DNA from: Paraburkholderia bannensis
GTDB taxonomy: Bacteria; Pseudomonadota; Gammaproteobacteria; Burkholderiales; Burkholderiaceae
DNA: 64,000 bases
Assembly (NCBI RefSeq): GCF_014200455.1
Contig: NZ_JACHBW010000007.1
Coordinates: 124,001-188,000, forward strand
Reading direction: 5' to 3'
Position 1 is the first letter of the stretch. Every line of letters starts with the position of its first letter. The notes beneath the pieces were generated by a model. That model searched no databases and was not told the DNA's origin. It saw only the letters and a list, made by a program, of their open reading frames with translations. Below are positions 38,247 to 47,036 of this stretch, one piece after another. The position numbers and the translations under genes were made by a program.

Positions 38247-39131
38247 TCAATGCGCGGGCTTTTTCTGGGGTAACGGAATCCATTCCGTTTCGCCCGGAAC
38301 CTGCCCCATTTCCTGGCGCGTCCATGCAGCCTTGGCGGCTTCGATCTTCTCGCGCGAGCTGGCCACGAAATTCCATTCGATGAAGCGCTCGCCCGCCAGC
38401 TTTTCGCCGCCCAGCAGCATCACGCGCGCGCCGTTGGTGCTTGCGAGCGTCACGGTTTCGCCGGGCGTGAGCACGGCCATCGTGTGTTGTTCGAGCGGCG
38501 TGCCGTCGATCGTCAGATCGCCTTCGACGAGATAAACGCCGCGTTCCTCGTGCTCCGCGTCGAGCGCAATGACGCTGCCCGGCGTGAAATCAGCGGCTAC
38601 GTAAAGCGTGCCGGAGAAGGTCTTGACGGGAGCCGTCGCGCCGAACGCAGTGCCCGCGATCACGCACAGCGTCACGCCGTTGCGTTCGACCTTGGGCAGC
38701 GTGGCGGCTTCGTGGTGGAAGAACGAGGGATCGGTGTCTTCGTGTTCGAGCGGCAGCGCGACCCAGGTCTGGATGCCGTGCATCGTGAGACTGCCGTCGC
38801 GGCTTTCTTCGGGCGTGCGCTCCGAATGGACGATGCCGCGTCCCGCCGTCATCCAGTTGACGTCGCCGGGCAGGATTTTCTGCTGCGAGCCGATCGAGTC
38901 GCGATGCATCATCTCGCCGTCGAACAGATACGTGACCGTGGCGAGGCCGATGTGCGGGTGCGGGCGCACATCGACGCCTGCGCCGGGCGCGAGCGTGGCC
39001 GGGCCCATGTGGTCGAAGAAAATGAACGGCCCGACGAGGCGCGCTGCCATCGCGGGCAGCACACGGCGCACATAGAGATTGCCGATGTCGCGCTGATGGG
39101 GCTTGAGGACCGCTTTGATCGATGAGGACAT
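38247..39131 (-). CDS. Pirin family protein
   Basis: Cupin-fold protein of 294 residues. The metal-ligand set of pirins is present in the N-terminal half: H58, H60 (RPHPHIGLATVTYLFDGE), H102 and E104 (GRGIVHSE). Some bacterial pirins have quercetinase activity; others act as regulators. The natural role here is unknown. The C-terminal cupin ends with GGEKLAGERFIEWNFVASS. It is followed by cnoX on the same strand after 57 bases and is divergent from the EamA gene. Confidence 0.92.
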   Translation of the reverse strand: MSSSIKAVLKPHQRDIGNLYVRRVLPAMAARLVGPFIFFDHMGPATLAPGAGVDVRPHPHIGLATVTYLFDGEMMHRDSIGSQQKILPGDVNWMTAGRGIVHSERTPEESRDGSLTMHGIQTWVALPLEHEDTDPSFFHHEAATLPKVERNGVTLCVIAGTAFGATAPVKTFSGTLYVAADFTPGSVIALDAEHEERGVYLVEGDLTIDGTPLEQHTMAVLTPGETVTLASTNGARVMLLGGEKLAGERFIEWNFVASSREKIEAAKAAWTRQEMGQVPGETEWIPLPQKKPAH

Positions 39132-39331
39132 GGACGCTTCCTTGATGAACCGGACGGTGCGAATGGGGTTTCGAGGCGCAGGAGGGGGGGGGCGCCGCGC
39201 CGACAGGCGCCCATTCTAACGCTCGCTCTGACAGTGCGCCGTTAAGTCTGTGTAAGGCTGAGGTCAAGGCCCGGGCGACCCAACCGTTAAACTTGCAGTT
39301 TCATTTGACAGAACAATAACCGGAGCCGGAG

Positions 39332-40240
39332 ATGTCGCCGAAGGACCTGTTGCTTGCCCTGGTCGTGGTGATTGCGTGGGGTGTGAATTTCGTCGTGATC
39401 AAGGTGGGGCTGCACGGCGTCCCGCCGTTGTTACTCGGCGCGCTGCGTTTCGCGCTGGCCGCGTTCCCGGCGGTGCTGTTCGTCAAACGCCCGAAACTGC
39501 CGCTGCGCTGGCTGTTTGCCTATGGCGCGACGATCTCGTTCGGCCAGTTCGCCTTCCTCTTCAGCGCGATGTACGTGGGCATGCCCGCCGGTCTCGCGTC
39601 GGTCGTGCTGCAGGCCCAGGCGTTCTTCACGCTGGTGTTCGCGGCTTTTTTCCTCGGCGAACGGTTTCGCGCGCAGAACGTGATCGGCTTGCTGATCGCG
39701 GCGAGCGGCCTGGCGCTGATCGGGCTGCAGTCGTCGGCAGGCGTGAGCGGCGCCGGCGTGCAGGCGATGACGGCGGCCGGTTTCGTGCTCACGCTCTGCG
39801 CGGCCTGCATGTGGGCGCTTGGCAATATCGTCACCAAGAAGGTGGGCAAGATCGATCTGGTCGGCCTCGTGGTGTGGGCGAGCCTGATTCCGCCGCTGCC
39901 GTTCCTCGTGCTCTCGTATTTCATGGAAGGGCCGCAACGGATCGAGACCGCGCTCACCGGCATCGGCATGGCCTCGATCGGCGCGATCGTCTATCTGGCC
40001 TTTATCGCGACGATTCTCGGTTACAGCCTGTGGAGCCGCTTGCTTGCGAAGCACCCGGCCAGCCAGGTCGCGCCTTTCTCGCTGCTGGTGCCGATCGTCG
40101 GGCTGGCCTCGGCGGCCCTGCTGCTGGGCGAGCGTCTGACGGGTGCGCAGGTGGGCGGCGCGGCGCTCGTCATGGCCGGTCTGATCGTGAACGTGTTCGG
40201 CGGCTGGGTGAAACAGCGGGTTTCGGCGGCGCGTACTTAA
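39332..40240 (+). CDS. EamA family transporter (drug/metabolite transporter superfamily)
   Basis: Inner-membrane protein of 302 residues with about ten hydrophobic helices and two EamA halves (first LVVVIAWGVNFVVIKVGL, second FVLTLCAACMWALGNIVTKK). The overall sequence resembles the YdeD/EamA group that exports cysteine pathway metabolites, but the substrate is not determined by sequence. GGAG precedes the ATG by a few bases. An intrinsic terminator follows. Confidence 0.9.
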   Translation: MSPKDLLLALVVVIAWGVNFVVIKVGLHGVPPLLLGALRFALAAFPAVLFVKRPKLPLRWLFAYGATISFGQFAFLFSAMYVGMPAGLASVVLQAQAFFTLVFAAFFLGERFRAQNVIGLLIAASGLALIGLQSSAGVSGAGVQAMTAAGFVLTLCAACMWALGNIVTKKVGKIDLVGLVVWASLIPPLPFLVLSYFMEGPQRIETALTGIGMASIGAIVYLAFIATILGYSLWSRLLAKHPASQVAPFSLLVPIVGLASAALLLGERLTGAQVGGAALVMAGLIVNVFGGWVKQRVSAART

Positions 40241-40261
40241 GGCGCGCCAGGCGCTCAAAAC

Positions 40262-40298
40262 AAACGCCGCGCATCCGTGAGGATGGCGCGGCGTTTTT
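40262..40298. terminator. Intrinsic terminator between EamA gene and amiC
   Basis: AAACGCCGCGC-ATCC (40262-40276), loop GTGA, GGAT-G-GCGCGGCGTTTTT. The stem of 15 pairs has one bulged G, with a T run on the plus strand and A on the other. Confidence 0.88.
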
Positions 40299-40326
40299 GC
40301 GTCGGCGGCGAGCGTGCATGCGCGCC

Positions 40327-41871
40327 TTACGTCATGCGGTTCTTCGCCAGCGGCGGATTGGCGGCGAAATAGCGCTTGATGCCCTTGAGAATCGCGTTGG
40401 CCATCTTGTCGCGATAGGCGTCGTCGTTGAGCTTCGACTCTTCCTCCGGGTTGCTGATGAAGGCCGTCTCCACGAGGATCGAGGGGATATCGGGCGCCTT
40501 GAGCACCGCGAAGCTGGCCTGCTCGACCGAACCCTTGTGCAGATGGTTGATGTCGCCGACTTCGTTGAGCACGAAATTACCGTAGCGCAGCGAATCGCGG
40601 ATCTGCGCCGTCGTCGACATATCGAACAGCGCACGGTTCACGGCGGCGTCCGCCGTCTGCACGCTGATGCCGCCGATCTGGTCCGACGAGTTTTCCTTGT
40701 TCGCCATCCAGCGCGCGGCCGCGCTGGATGCGCCGTGCTCCGACAGCGCGAACACCGACGAGCCGCGCGCCGAAGGCGTCGTGAAGGCGTCGGCGTGAAT
40801 CGACACGAACAGGTCCGCGCCCACGCGGCGCGCCTTCTGCACGCGCACGTTGAGCGGCACGAAGAAGTCGGCGTCGCGCGTCATCATCGAGCGCATATTG
40901 GGCTGCGCGTCGATCTTCGCGCGCAGCTTCTTGGCGATGTCCAGCGCGATGTGCTTCTCGTACGTGCCGGCGCTGCCGATCGCGCCCGGGTCCTCGCCGC
41001 CGTGGCCCGGGTCGATCGCCACCGTCAACAGGCGCGTGGTGCCGCTCTTGTTCGACTTCGGCGTGGTGAAGGCGTAGTTGTCGTTGTTCTGACCACCATC
41101 GTCATCGTTGTTCTGCGCGACGACGGGGGGCTTGGGCGCGGGCCTGGGCTTCGCGATGACGGGCGGCACCGGCGGCACGGAGGGCGTGGGTCGCGGCGCA
41201 GGCGATCCGTCGCTCTGCGCGTAGCGGCTGAAGAACGCTTCGCTGTTGTCGTGCGCGGGCGGCGTATTGGGACCGGCCAGCGTGGAAGGCGTCGAAGGCG
41301 GCGCGCTGTCACGCATCGCCTGATGGGCGTCGAGTTGCTGCTGCTTTTTCTCGGTCTGCGCGAGCAGGTCCATCAGCGGGTCGGGCGCGACGGCCGGGTA
41401 GAGGTCGAACACCAGCCGGTATTTGTAGGAGCCCACCGGCTGCAGCGTGAATACCTGCGGCTTCACGCTGCCCTTCAGGTCGAACACCATGCGCACGACG
41501 TGCGGCTGGTATTGCCCAACGCGCACGGCCTGGATCTGCGGATCGTTCGGCGTGATCTTGGAGACGAGGTTCTTGAGCGCATCGTCGAGATCGAGGCCGC
41601 TCAGATCGACCACCAGTCGATCGGGGTTTTGCAGCAGCGTCTGCGTGGTGGTGAGCGGCTGGTCGGATTCGATGGTGACGCGCGTGTAATCGCGCGCGGG
41701 CCACACGCGCACGCCCATCACCGAGCTCGCCCGCGCAAGGCGCGGGGCGGCGAGCCCCAGCATCAGCGAGGACGCGCCCGCTTTCAGGATCTGCCGGCGC
41801 CGCCAGTTGTGCGTGGCGGTGGCGGCCGATTCGATCGAGCGGAACGGTTTGATTAACATCTTTCTAGACAT
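40327..41871 (-). CDS. amiC: N-acetylmuramoyl-L-alanine amidase (AmiC type, Tat-exported)
   Basis: Periplasmic enzyme that cleaves septal peptidoglycan stem peptides during cell separation. The 514-residue protein starts with a Tat signal (WRRRQILKAG near residue 24). It has an AMIN domain (VMGVRVWPARDYTRVTIESD ... about 50-160), a Pro/Asn/Asp-rich linker (about 210-290) and an Amidase_3 catalytic domain with IDPGHGGEDPGAIG, LFVSIHADAF and ILVETAFISNPEEE (Zn ligands and catalytic Glu). The start at 41871 is chosen over a later ATG at 41859. It overlaps the end of tsaE by 19 bases, the usual tsaE-amiC arrangement. Confidence 0.94.
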   Translation of the reverse strand: MSRKMLIKPFRSIESAATATHNWRRRQILKAGASSLMLGLAAPRLARASSVMGVRVWPARDYTRVTIESDQPLTTTQTLLQNPDRLVVDLSGLDLDDALKNLVSKITPNDPQIQAVRVGQYQPHVVRMVFDLKGSVKPQVFTLQPVGSYKYRLVFDLYPAVAPDPLMDLLAQTEKKQQQLDAHQAMRDSAPPSTPSTLAGPNTPPAHDNSEAFFSRYAQSDGSPAPRPTPSVPPVPPVIAKPRPAPKPPVVAQNNDDDGGQNNDNYAFTTPKSNKSGTTRLLTVAIDPGHGGEDPGAIGSAGTYEKHIALDIAKKLRAKIDAQPNMRSMMTRDADFFVPLNVRVQKARRVGADLFVSIHADAFTTPSARGSSVFALSEHGASSAAARWMANKENSSDQIGGISVQTADAAVNRALFDMSTTAQIRDSLRYGNFVLNEVGDINHLHKGSVEQASFAVLKAPDIPSILVETAFISNPEEESKLNDDAYRDKMANAILKGIKRYFAANPPLAKNRMT

Positions 41872-42473
41872 GCCTTTCCTGATGCGCTGTATGCGTAGGC
41901 GGTGAGCACGCGGCCTTCGCCGTGCGCACCGGGTTCGAGCTGGAACACGAGGTCGGGCACGCCGAGCAGGCCGCCCGCGCGTTGGGGCCACTCGACGAGA
42001 CAGACCGCGCCTTGCGCGAAATATTCGCGAAAGCCGGCATCGGCCCATTCGGCAGGGTCGCTGAATCGATACAGATCGAAGTGATAGAGCTGGAGTTCCC
42101 CGCCCGCCTCAGCCGGGCGCGCCACGGTATAAGGCTCGACCAGCGTGTAGGTGGGGCTGCGCACGCGGCCCGTGTGGCCGAGCGCGCGCAGCGCCGCGCG
42201 CACAAGCGAGGTCTTGCCCGCGCCCAGATCGCCGAGCAGCTGCACGTGCAGGCCAGCGAATGAAGGCAACTGCGTAGGCAACTGCGCAGGCAGTTGAGCA
42301 GGCTCCGTAGCCTGGGGCTGCTGGGATTCTGGCGAGCGCAACGCGTCGAGCGCGTGCGCAAAGCGGGCGCCGAACGCATCGGTGGCGGTTTCGTCTGCGA
42401 GCTCGAAGCGGCGTTCGAGTTGAACGGGAACGGCGGGCAGGCTCGCGTGGTGCTGTTCGGGCGTGTCGGGCAT
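41853..42473 (-). CDS. tsaE: tRNA threonylcarbamoyladenosine biosynthesis ATPase TsaE
   Basis: ATPase that works with TsaB, TsaC and TsaD to make t6A at tRNA position 37. The 206-residue protein has Walker A GDLGAGKTS, SPTYTLVEPY, YHFDLYRFSDPAEW and LVEWPQRAG. It is longer than the ~150-residue E. coli protein because of an N-terminal extension and a Gln/Leu/Pro repeat insert (QLPAQLPTQLP). The ATG at 42473 lies only 17 bases from the divergent queG start. Confidence 0.94.
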   Translation of the reverse strand: MPDTPEQHHASLPAVPVQLERRFELADETATDAFGARFAHALDALRSPESQQPQATEPAQLPAQLPTQLPSFAGLHVQLLGDLGAGKTSLVRAALRALGHTGRVRSPTYTLVEPYTVARPAEAGGELQLYHFDLYRFSDPAEWADAGFREYFAQGAVCLVEWPQRAGGLLGVPDLVFQLEPGAHGEGRVLTAYAYSASGKACLERC

Positions 42474-42478
42474 TCTCG

Positions 42479-42484
42479 TAAAAT
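42479..42484 (+). promoter_or_regulatory. -10-like box of queG, near-leaderless arrangement
   Basis: TAAAAT ends 6 bases before the queG ATG at 42491, so the transcript would start at or next to the start codon. No ribosome site is present. Read on the minus strand the same bases give TATTTTA close to the tsaE start. Confidence 0.4.
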
Positions 42485-42490
42485 AGCGTG

Positions 42491-43816
42491 ATGAACCCCT
42501 TGCTTTCCCCCTCGAACGAGTCGCGCGCGCCGCACGCAGCGGCTGCATCGCAATCGACGGACGCAACGTCCGAGGTGGCGTCGAATCTGGCGTCAGGCGC
42601 TGACACGGCTGCCCGCGAGCAAACCGCGACGCTCGACGAGGCGGCGCTGGCCGCGCTCGCGGCGCGTATCCGCGCATGGGGGCGCGAGCTGGGGTTCGGT
42701 GCGATCGGTATCAGCGATACCGACCTGTCGCATGCCGAGGCGGGCCTTGCCGCGTGGCTCGAAGCGGGCTGCCACGGCGAAATGGATTATATGGCCAAAC
42801 ATGGCATGAAACGCGCGCGGCCCGCCGAGCTTGTGGCCGGCACGCGACGTGTCATCACGGCCCGCATGGCGTATTTACCGGCTTCGACGCTCGAAGGCGT
42901 TGCTGATGCGAATGCATCGGGCAAGACGCCCGAATCGTCTTCTGCAAGCGCCCCGCAAGACTGGCGCCGCCGCGAACACACGCGTCTGGCCGACCCGCAC
43001 GCGGCGGTCGTCTCCGTCTATGCGCGCGGGCGCGACTATCACAAGGTCATGCGCGCGCGCCTGCAGCAGCTTTCGGAGCGCATCGAAAAGGAAATCGGCG
43101 CATTCGGTTTTCGCGTCTTCACCGATTCCGCGCCGGTGCTCGAAGTGGAGCTTGCGCAGAAGGCCGGCATCGGCTGGCGCGGCAAGCACACGCTGCTGTT
43201 GCAAAGCGATGCGGGATCGCTGTTTTTCCTCGGCGAAATCTTCGTCGATATTCCCCTGCCAACCGACGCCGACGATCCCCTCAGCGCCGCGCCCGAAACG
43301 CCCGGCGCGCACTGCGGCAGTTGCACGCGCTGCATCGACGCATGCCCGACAGGCGCGATTACCGGGCCGTATCGCGTCGATGCGCGGCGCTGTATTTCGT
43401 ATCTGACGATCGAACTCAAGGGCAGCATTCCGCTGGAGATGCGCGAGCAGATCGGCAATCGCGTCTATGGCTGCGACGACTGCCAGTTGGTGTGTCCGTG
43501 GAACAAATTCGCGCAGGCCGCGCCGGTGGCCGATTTCGATGTGCGGCATGGGCTCGATCGCGCGAGTCTGGTCGATCTGTTCGGCTGGAGCGCGGCGCAG
43601 TTCGACGAGCACATGCAGGGCAGCGCGATCCGGCGCATCGGCTATGAAAGCTGGTCGCGCAATATCGCGGTGGCGATGGGCAATGCGCTGCGCAATCCGC
43701 TGTCGAGCGAGGCGCCCGAGCGGCGCGAGGCCATCGTGGCGGCGCTGCGCGCGCGCGCGCATGACGAATCGGCGATTGTGCGCGAACATGTCGAGTGGGC
43801 GCTGGAAGCGGCCTGA
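42491..43816 (+). CDS. queG: Epoxyqueuosine reductase
   Basis: Cobalamin- and Fe-S-dependent enzyme for the last step of queuosine synthesis in tRNA. The 441-residue protein has two 4Fe-4S motifs, CGSCTRCIDACPTGAI and CDDCQLVCPWNKF, and the family segments GIGWRGKHTLLL and RRCISYLTIELKG. The N-terminus is extended by ~50 residues rich in Ala, Ser and Thr, and a low-complexity insert follows AYLPAST. The ATG at 42491 is used, with a GTG one codon earlier. It is divergent from tsaE, another tRNA-modification gene. Confidence 0.95.
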   Translation: MNPLLSPSNESRAPHAAAASQSTDATSEVASNLASGADTAAREQTATLDEAALAALAARIRAWGRELGFGAIGISDTDLSHAEAGLAAWLEAGCHGEMDYMAKHGMKRARPAELVAGTRRVITARMAYLPASTLEGVADANASGKTPESSSASAPQDWRRREHTRLADPHAAVVSVYARGRDYHKVMRARLQQLSERIEKEIGAFGFRVFTDSAPVLEVELAQKAGIGWRGKHTLLLQSDAGSLFFLGEIFVDIPLPTDADDPLSAAPETPGAHCGSCTRCIDACPTGAITGPYRVDARRCISYLTIELKGSIPLEMREQIGNRVYGCDDCQLVCPWNKFAQAAPVADFDVRHGLDRASLVDLFGWSAAQFDEHMQGSAIRRIGYESWSRNIAVAMGNALRNPLSSEAPERREAIVAALRARAHDESAIVREHVEWALEAA

Positions 43817-43841
43817 TCGATTCGTATAAGGAGCGGCGAAG

Positions 43842-44456
43842 ATGAAAGCATCGGCATCGTATTCACTGTGGGACGACGCGCAAGACGCCGCGATGCGCGA
43901 AGCCGCGCAGGTGCCCGCCGCCATACCGGCGAAAGCCGAAAAAGCCCCCAGCGCGCAGGCGCTGCGCAAGATCGCGCCGCGCAATTACAACGCGGTGATC
44001 GACGCGCCGTTCGGCAAGGTCGGCATCGTCACGGGCGAGGGCGGCGTGCGCGATATCGTCTATCTGCCGGGCGATACGCCGGGCCTCGCGCCCAATTCGG
44101 AACTCGCGGAACGCGCCGCCGCGCAGATCGCGCGTTACCTCGACGACGCAGCCGCGCCCTTCGATCTGCCGCTGGCCCCGCTCGGCACGGCGTTTCAGCG
44201 CCGCGTGTGGGACGGCATCCGCTCGATCGGGCTGGGCAGCGTGCTCACTTACGGCGAACTGGCGCAGCGTGTGGGCACTCTCAACGCGCGCGCGGTGGGG
44301 CAGGCCTGCGGCTCGAACTATTTTCCGATCGTGATTGCGTGCCATCGTGTGGTCTCGGCCAGCGGCATCGGCGGCTTTTCGCATCACGGCGGCGACGGTT
44401 TTTTCCGCGACGTGAAGCGCTGGCTGCTCGCCCACGAAGGCGTCACGATCCGCTGA
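43842..44456 (+). CDS. Methylated-DNA--protein-cysteine alkyltransferase family protein
   Basis: Probable DNA repair protein that accepts an alkyl group from O6-alkylguanine. The 204 residues end with an MGMT domain: TAFQRRVWDGIRSIGLGSVLTYGELAQRVG, ARAVGQACGSNYFPIVIACHRVV and GGDGFFRDVKRWLLAHEG. The acceptor Cys and CHRV are present, but the usual Pro before Cys (PCHRV) is Ala here. A purely alkyltransferase-like protein would have Trp instead of Cys, so activity is expected. It is close behind queG (25 bases) and 46 bases before xerD. Confidence 0.88.
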   Translation: MKASASYSLWDDAQDAAMREAAQVPAAIPAKAEKAPSAQALRKIAPRNYNAVIDAPFGKVGIVTGEGGVRDIVYLPGDTPGLAPNSELAERAAAQIARYLDDAAAPFDLPLAPLGTAFQRRVWDGIRSIGLGSVLTYGELAQRVGTLNARAVGQACGSNYFPIVIACHRVVSASGIGGFSHHGGDGFFRDVKRWLLAHEGVTIR

Positions 44457-44502
44457 GCGCTGAGCAAAACGCGACGCAAACGCGACGCAAACCCCGAAAG
44501 CC

Positions 44503-45546
44503 ATGAACGATCAGCACGAGATACACGAAGACCCCGACAACGGTGCGCCCGGCGACGATTTCACGGACGAACCCGAAGACGCTTGCGCCGATGCAGCGGC
44601 CGGCGAGGCCGAGCCCGCCGACGACATCGCGCTCACGCCTGCCGCCGCGCAGGCGCTCGCCACCAGCCAACTGGCCATCGACACGTTCTGCGACGCCATG
44701 TGGCTTGAGCACAATCTTTCGCGCAACACGCTCGACGCCTACCGGCGCGATCTGCGCCTGTTCGCGCAATGGCTCGCCAGCGCGCGCGAGCATGGTCTCG
44801 ACGTGGCGCAGGAAGACGACCTGATTGCCTATAGCGCGCGTCGCAAGGACGATAAATCGACTTCGGCGAACCGGCGGCTTTCGGTGTTTCGCCGCTACTA
44901 CGGCTGGGCGCTGCGCGAGCAACGCGTGAGCGCGGATCCGACCGTGCGCATCCGCTCGGCCAAACAGGCGCCGCGCTTTCCGACGACGCTCACCGAAGCG
45001 CAGGTCGAGGCGCTGCTCGGCGCGCCCGATGTGGCCACGCCGCTGGGCCTGCGCGATCGCACCATGCTCGAACTGATGTACGCGAGCGGCCTGCGCGTGA
45101 CCGAACTCGTCACGCTCAAGACCGTCGAGGTGGGCCTGAACGAAGGCGTGGTGCGCGTGCTCGGCAAGGGCTCGAAGGAGCGCCTGATTCCGTTCGGCGA
45201 AGAGGCGTCGGCGTGGATCACGCGTTATCTGCGCGAAGCGCGGCCCGCGCTGCTGGGCGCGCGCGCGAGCGATGCGCTGTTCGTCACCGCGCGCGCCGAA
45301 GGCATGACGCGCCAGCAGTTCTGGCACATCATCAAACGGCACGCGCTGCATGCGGGCGTGCATGCGCCGCTCTCGCCGCACACGTTGCGGCACGCGTTCG
45401 CTACCCACCTGCTCAATCACGGCGCGGATTTGCGGGTGGTGCAACTGCTGCTCGGCCATAGCGATATTTCGACCACGCAGATCTACACGCACGTCGCGCG
45501 CGAACGCCTGCGCCTGCTGCATGCGAAGCATCATCCGCGTGGATAA
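44503..45546 (+). CDS. xerD: Tyrosine recombinase XerD
   Basis: Site-specific recombinase that resolves chromosome dimers at dif with XerC and FtsK. The 347-residue protein has a ~50-residue acidic N-terminal extension, a SAM-like core-binding domain (FCDAMWLEHNLSRNTLDAYRRDL) and the catalytic residues in order: R (ASGLRVTEL), K (LGKGSKERLIP), HxxR (HTLRHAFATHLL), H (LGHSD) and Y (IYTHV). The housekeeping setting between core genes argues for XerD rather than a mobile-element integrase. Family members are usually ~300 residues. Confidence 0.94.
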   Translation: MNDQHEIHEDPDNGAPGDDFTDEPEDACADAAAGEAEPADDIALTPAAAQALATSQLAIDTFCDAMWLEHNLSRNTLDAYRRDLRLFAQWLASAREHGLDVAQEDDLIAYSARRKDDKSTSANRRLSVFRRYYGWALREQRVSADPTVRIRSAKQAPRFPTTLTEAQVEALLGAPDVATPLGLRDRTMLELMYASGLRVTELVTLKTVEVGLNEGVVRVLGKGSKERLIPFGEEASAWITRYLREARPALLGARASDALFVTARAEGMTRQQFWHIIKRHALHAGVHAPLSPHTLRHAFATHLLNHGADLRVVQLLLGHSDISTTQIYTHVARERLRLLHAKHHPRG

Positions 45547-45559
45547 GGGCGGTAGTCGT

Positions 45560-45565
45560 TAAAAT
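45560..45565 (+). promoter_or_regulatory. -10-like box of ybaK, near-leaderless arrangement
   Basis: TAAAAT ends 7 bases before the ATG at 45573, and the start site predicted from it falls on or next to that ATG. No ribosome site is seen. The first ATG at 45564 overlaps the box itself and is therefore unlikely. Confidence 0.4.
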
Positions 45566-45572
45566 GTGCGCC

Positions 45573-46064
45573 ATGAGCAAATCGAAACACGTCTCCGAAA
45601 CGCCTGCCACGCAGATGCTGCGCCGCGCGGGCGTCACGTTCGGCGAACATCCCTACGAATATGTCGAGCACGGCGGCACGGAAGAATCCGCGCGCCAGCT
45701 CGGCGTGGACGAGCACAGCGTCGTCAAGACCCTGGTGATGGAGGACGAGCGCGCCAGGCCGCTGATCGTTCTCATGCACGGCGACCGCAAGGTGTCGACG
45801 AAAAATCTCGCGCGGCAGATCGGCGTGAAGAGCGTCGAGCCCTGCAAGCCGGAAGTCGCGAATCGCCATTCGGGTTATCTGGTGGGCGGCACGTCGCCGT
45901 TCGGCACGAAGAAGGCGATGCCGGTCTACGTCGAATCGACGATCCTCGAACTCGACCAGATCTGGCTCAACGGCGGCAAGCGCGGTTACCTCGTGAGCCT
46001 TGCGCCCGAGGTGCTGACCACGCTGCTGGGCGCGAAGCCGGTGCAGTGCGCGTTGCTCGATTGA
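45573..46064 (+). CDS. ybaK: Cys-tRNA(Pro)/Cys-tRNA(Cys) deacylase YbaK
   Basis: Trans-editing enzyme that removes cysteine mischarged onto tRNA-Pro. The 163-residue protein belongs to the YbaK/EbsC family, with ATQMLRRAGVTFGEHPYEY, VVKTLVM, DRKVSTKNLARQIG and the signature HSGYLVGGTSPFGTKKAMPVYVE. The second ATG is chosen because the first overlaps the promoter-like box. It is preceded by xerD and followed by plsY. Confidence 0.95.
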   Translation: MSKSKHVSETPATQMLRRAGVTFGEHPYEYVEHGGTEESARQLGVDEHSVVKTLVMEDERARPLIVLMHGDRKVSTKNLARQIGVKSVEPCKPEVANRHSGYLVGGTSPFGTKKAMPVYVESTILELDQIWLNGGKRGYLVSLAPEVLTTLLGAKPVQCALLD

Positions 46065-46160
46065 GGCGCTGAAGCCGAAGTTCGGTCCCTGGTTTCCCTG
46101 ATTTCCCTGGTTTTGCCCGGTATAGCCGGGATTGCGCGCGAAAGCGCGCGCGCGCTTCGG

Positions 46161-46166
46161 TAGAAT
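46161..46166 (+). promoter_or_regulatory. Candidate -10 box for plsY
   Basis: TAGAAT follows a GC-repeat stretch (CGCGCGAAAGCGCGCGCG) and lies 70 bases before the plsY ATG. No clear -35 is seen. Upstream, 46089-46116 contains three near-copies of TTTCCCTG and a CCCGG/CCGGG hairpin of unknown role. Confidence 0.4.
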
Positions 46167-46235
46167 GGGCGCCTTCGCGCGCTGCGCTTCGCGTCGCATT
46201 GTCTCGCTTCGTATCCACTCCTTCGGGTTTCGTGC

Positions 46236-46859
46236 ATGTACAACCTGTTAGTCGCCGTCGCCGCCTATCTGATCGGTTCGGTTTCGTTCGCGGTGATCGT
46301 CAGCGCCGTCATGGGCCTCGATGATCCGCGCTCCTACGGCTCCGGCAATCCCGGCGCGACCAACGTGCTGCGCAGCGGCAACAAGAAGGCCGCCATCCTC
46401 ACGCTGATCGGCGACGCCTTCAAGGGCTGGCTCGCCGTCTGGCTGGCGGCGTATTTCGGGCCGCGCTTCGGTCTGGGCGAAACCGCAGTGGCGCTGGCCG
46501 CCATCGCCGTATTTCTTGGCCACCTTTACCCGATTTTCTTCCGCTTCCAGGGCGGCAAGGGGGTGGCGACCGCTGCCGGCGTGCTGATTGCAGTGAACCC
46601 GCTGCTCGGCGCGCTGACGCTGCTCACCTGGCTGATCGTCGCGTTCTTCACGCGCTATTCGTCGCTGGCGGCGCTGGCTGCCGCGGTGTTCGCGCCGCTT
46701 TTCGACGTTTTCATGTTTGGCCCCCACGTCATGGCGCTGGCGATCCTCGCCATGAGCGTGCTGCTGTTCTGGCGTCACCGTGCCAATATCGCCAAGCTGA
46801 TGAACGGCACCGAAAGCCGTATCGGCGATAAAAAGAAGGCCGCTGCCGCGAGCAAATAA
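46236..46859 (+). CDS. plsY: Glycerol-3-phosphate acyltransferase PlsY
   Basis: Inner-membrane enzyme that transfers an acyl group from acyl-phosphate to glycerol-3-phosphate, the first step of phospholipid synthesis. The 207 residues show about five membrane helices and the three conserved loops: [42 protein letters not shown] and the C-terminal part with [17 protein letters not shown]. It is a single gene with a terminator 30 bases downstream. Confidence 0.97.
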   Translation: MYNLLVAVAAYLIGSVSFAVIVSAVMGLDDPRSYGSGNPGATNVLRSGNKKAAILTLIGDAFKGWLAVWLAAYFGPRFGLGETAVALAAIAVFLGHLYPIFFRFQGGKGVATAAGVLIAVNPLLGALTLLTWLIVAFFTRYSSLAALAAAVFAPLFDVFMFGPHVMALAILAMSVLLFWRHRANIAKLMNGTESRIGDKKKAAAASK

Positions 46860-46889
46860 GCCGCTCCTCTTGCTGGACGCATGCCTGCG

Positions 46890-46917
46890 ACGGCCCGCCA
46901 TTCGCGCGGGCCGTTTT
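46890..46917 (+). terminator. Intrinsic terminator of plsY
   Basis: ACGGCCCGC (46890-46898) pairs with GCGGGCCGT (46906-46914) around a 7-base loop and is followed by TTT. Confidence 0.85.
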
Positions 46918-47036
46918 GCATTTCGGCGATCATTTCTGCGCTTGTTTCTGCTTCCGTTTCGGCTTTCGACTGGCCTGCACAAAATTCCCGCCAGATCAGA
47001 TGGTTATGCGATTCCCCCGTTCGACGCGCATGCCTG

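Noticed and set aside
39376..41856. An 826-codon plus-strand frame across the EamA gene and antisense to amiC
   Set aside because: It overlaps two well-supported genes in other frames, and the predicted protein is Arg-rich with no domains.
44503..45546. The tyrosine recombinase as a phage or island integrase
   Set aside because: It is flanked by core genes, has XerD-type spacing of catalytic residues and no attachment repeats or mobile genes nearby.
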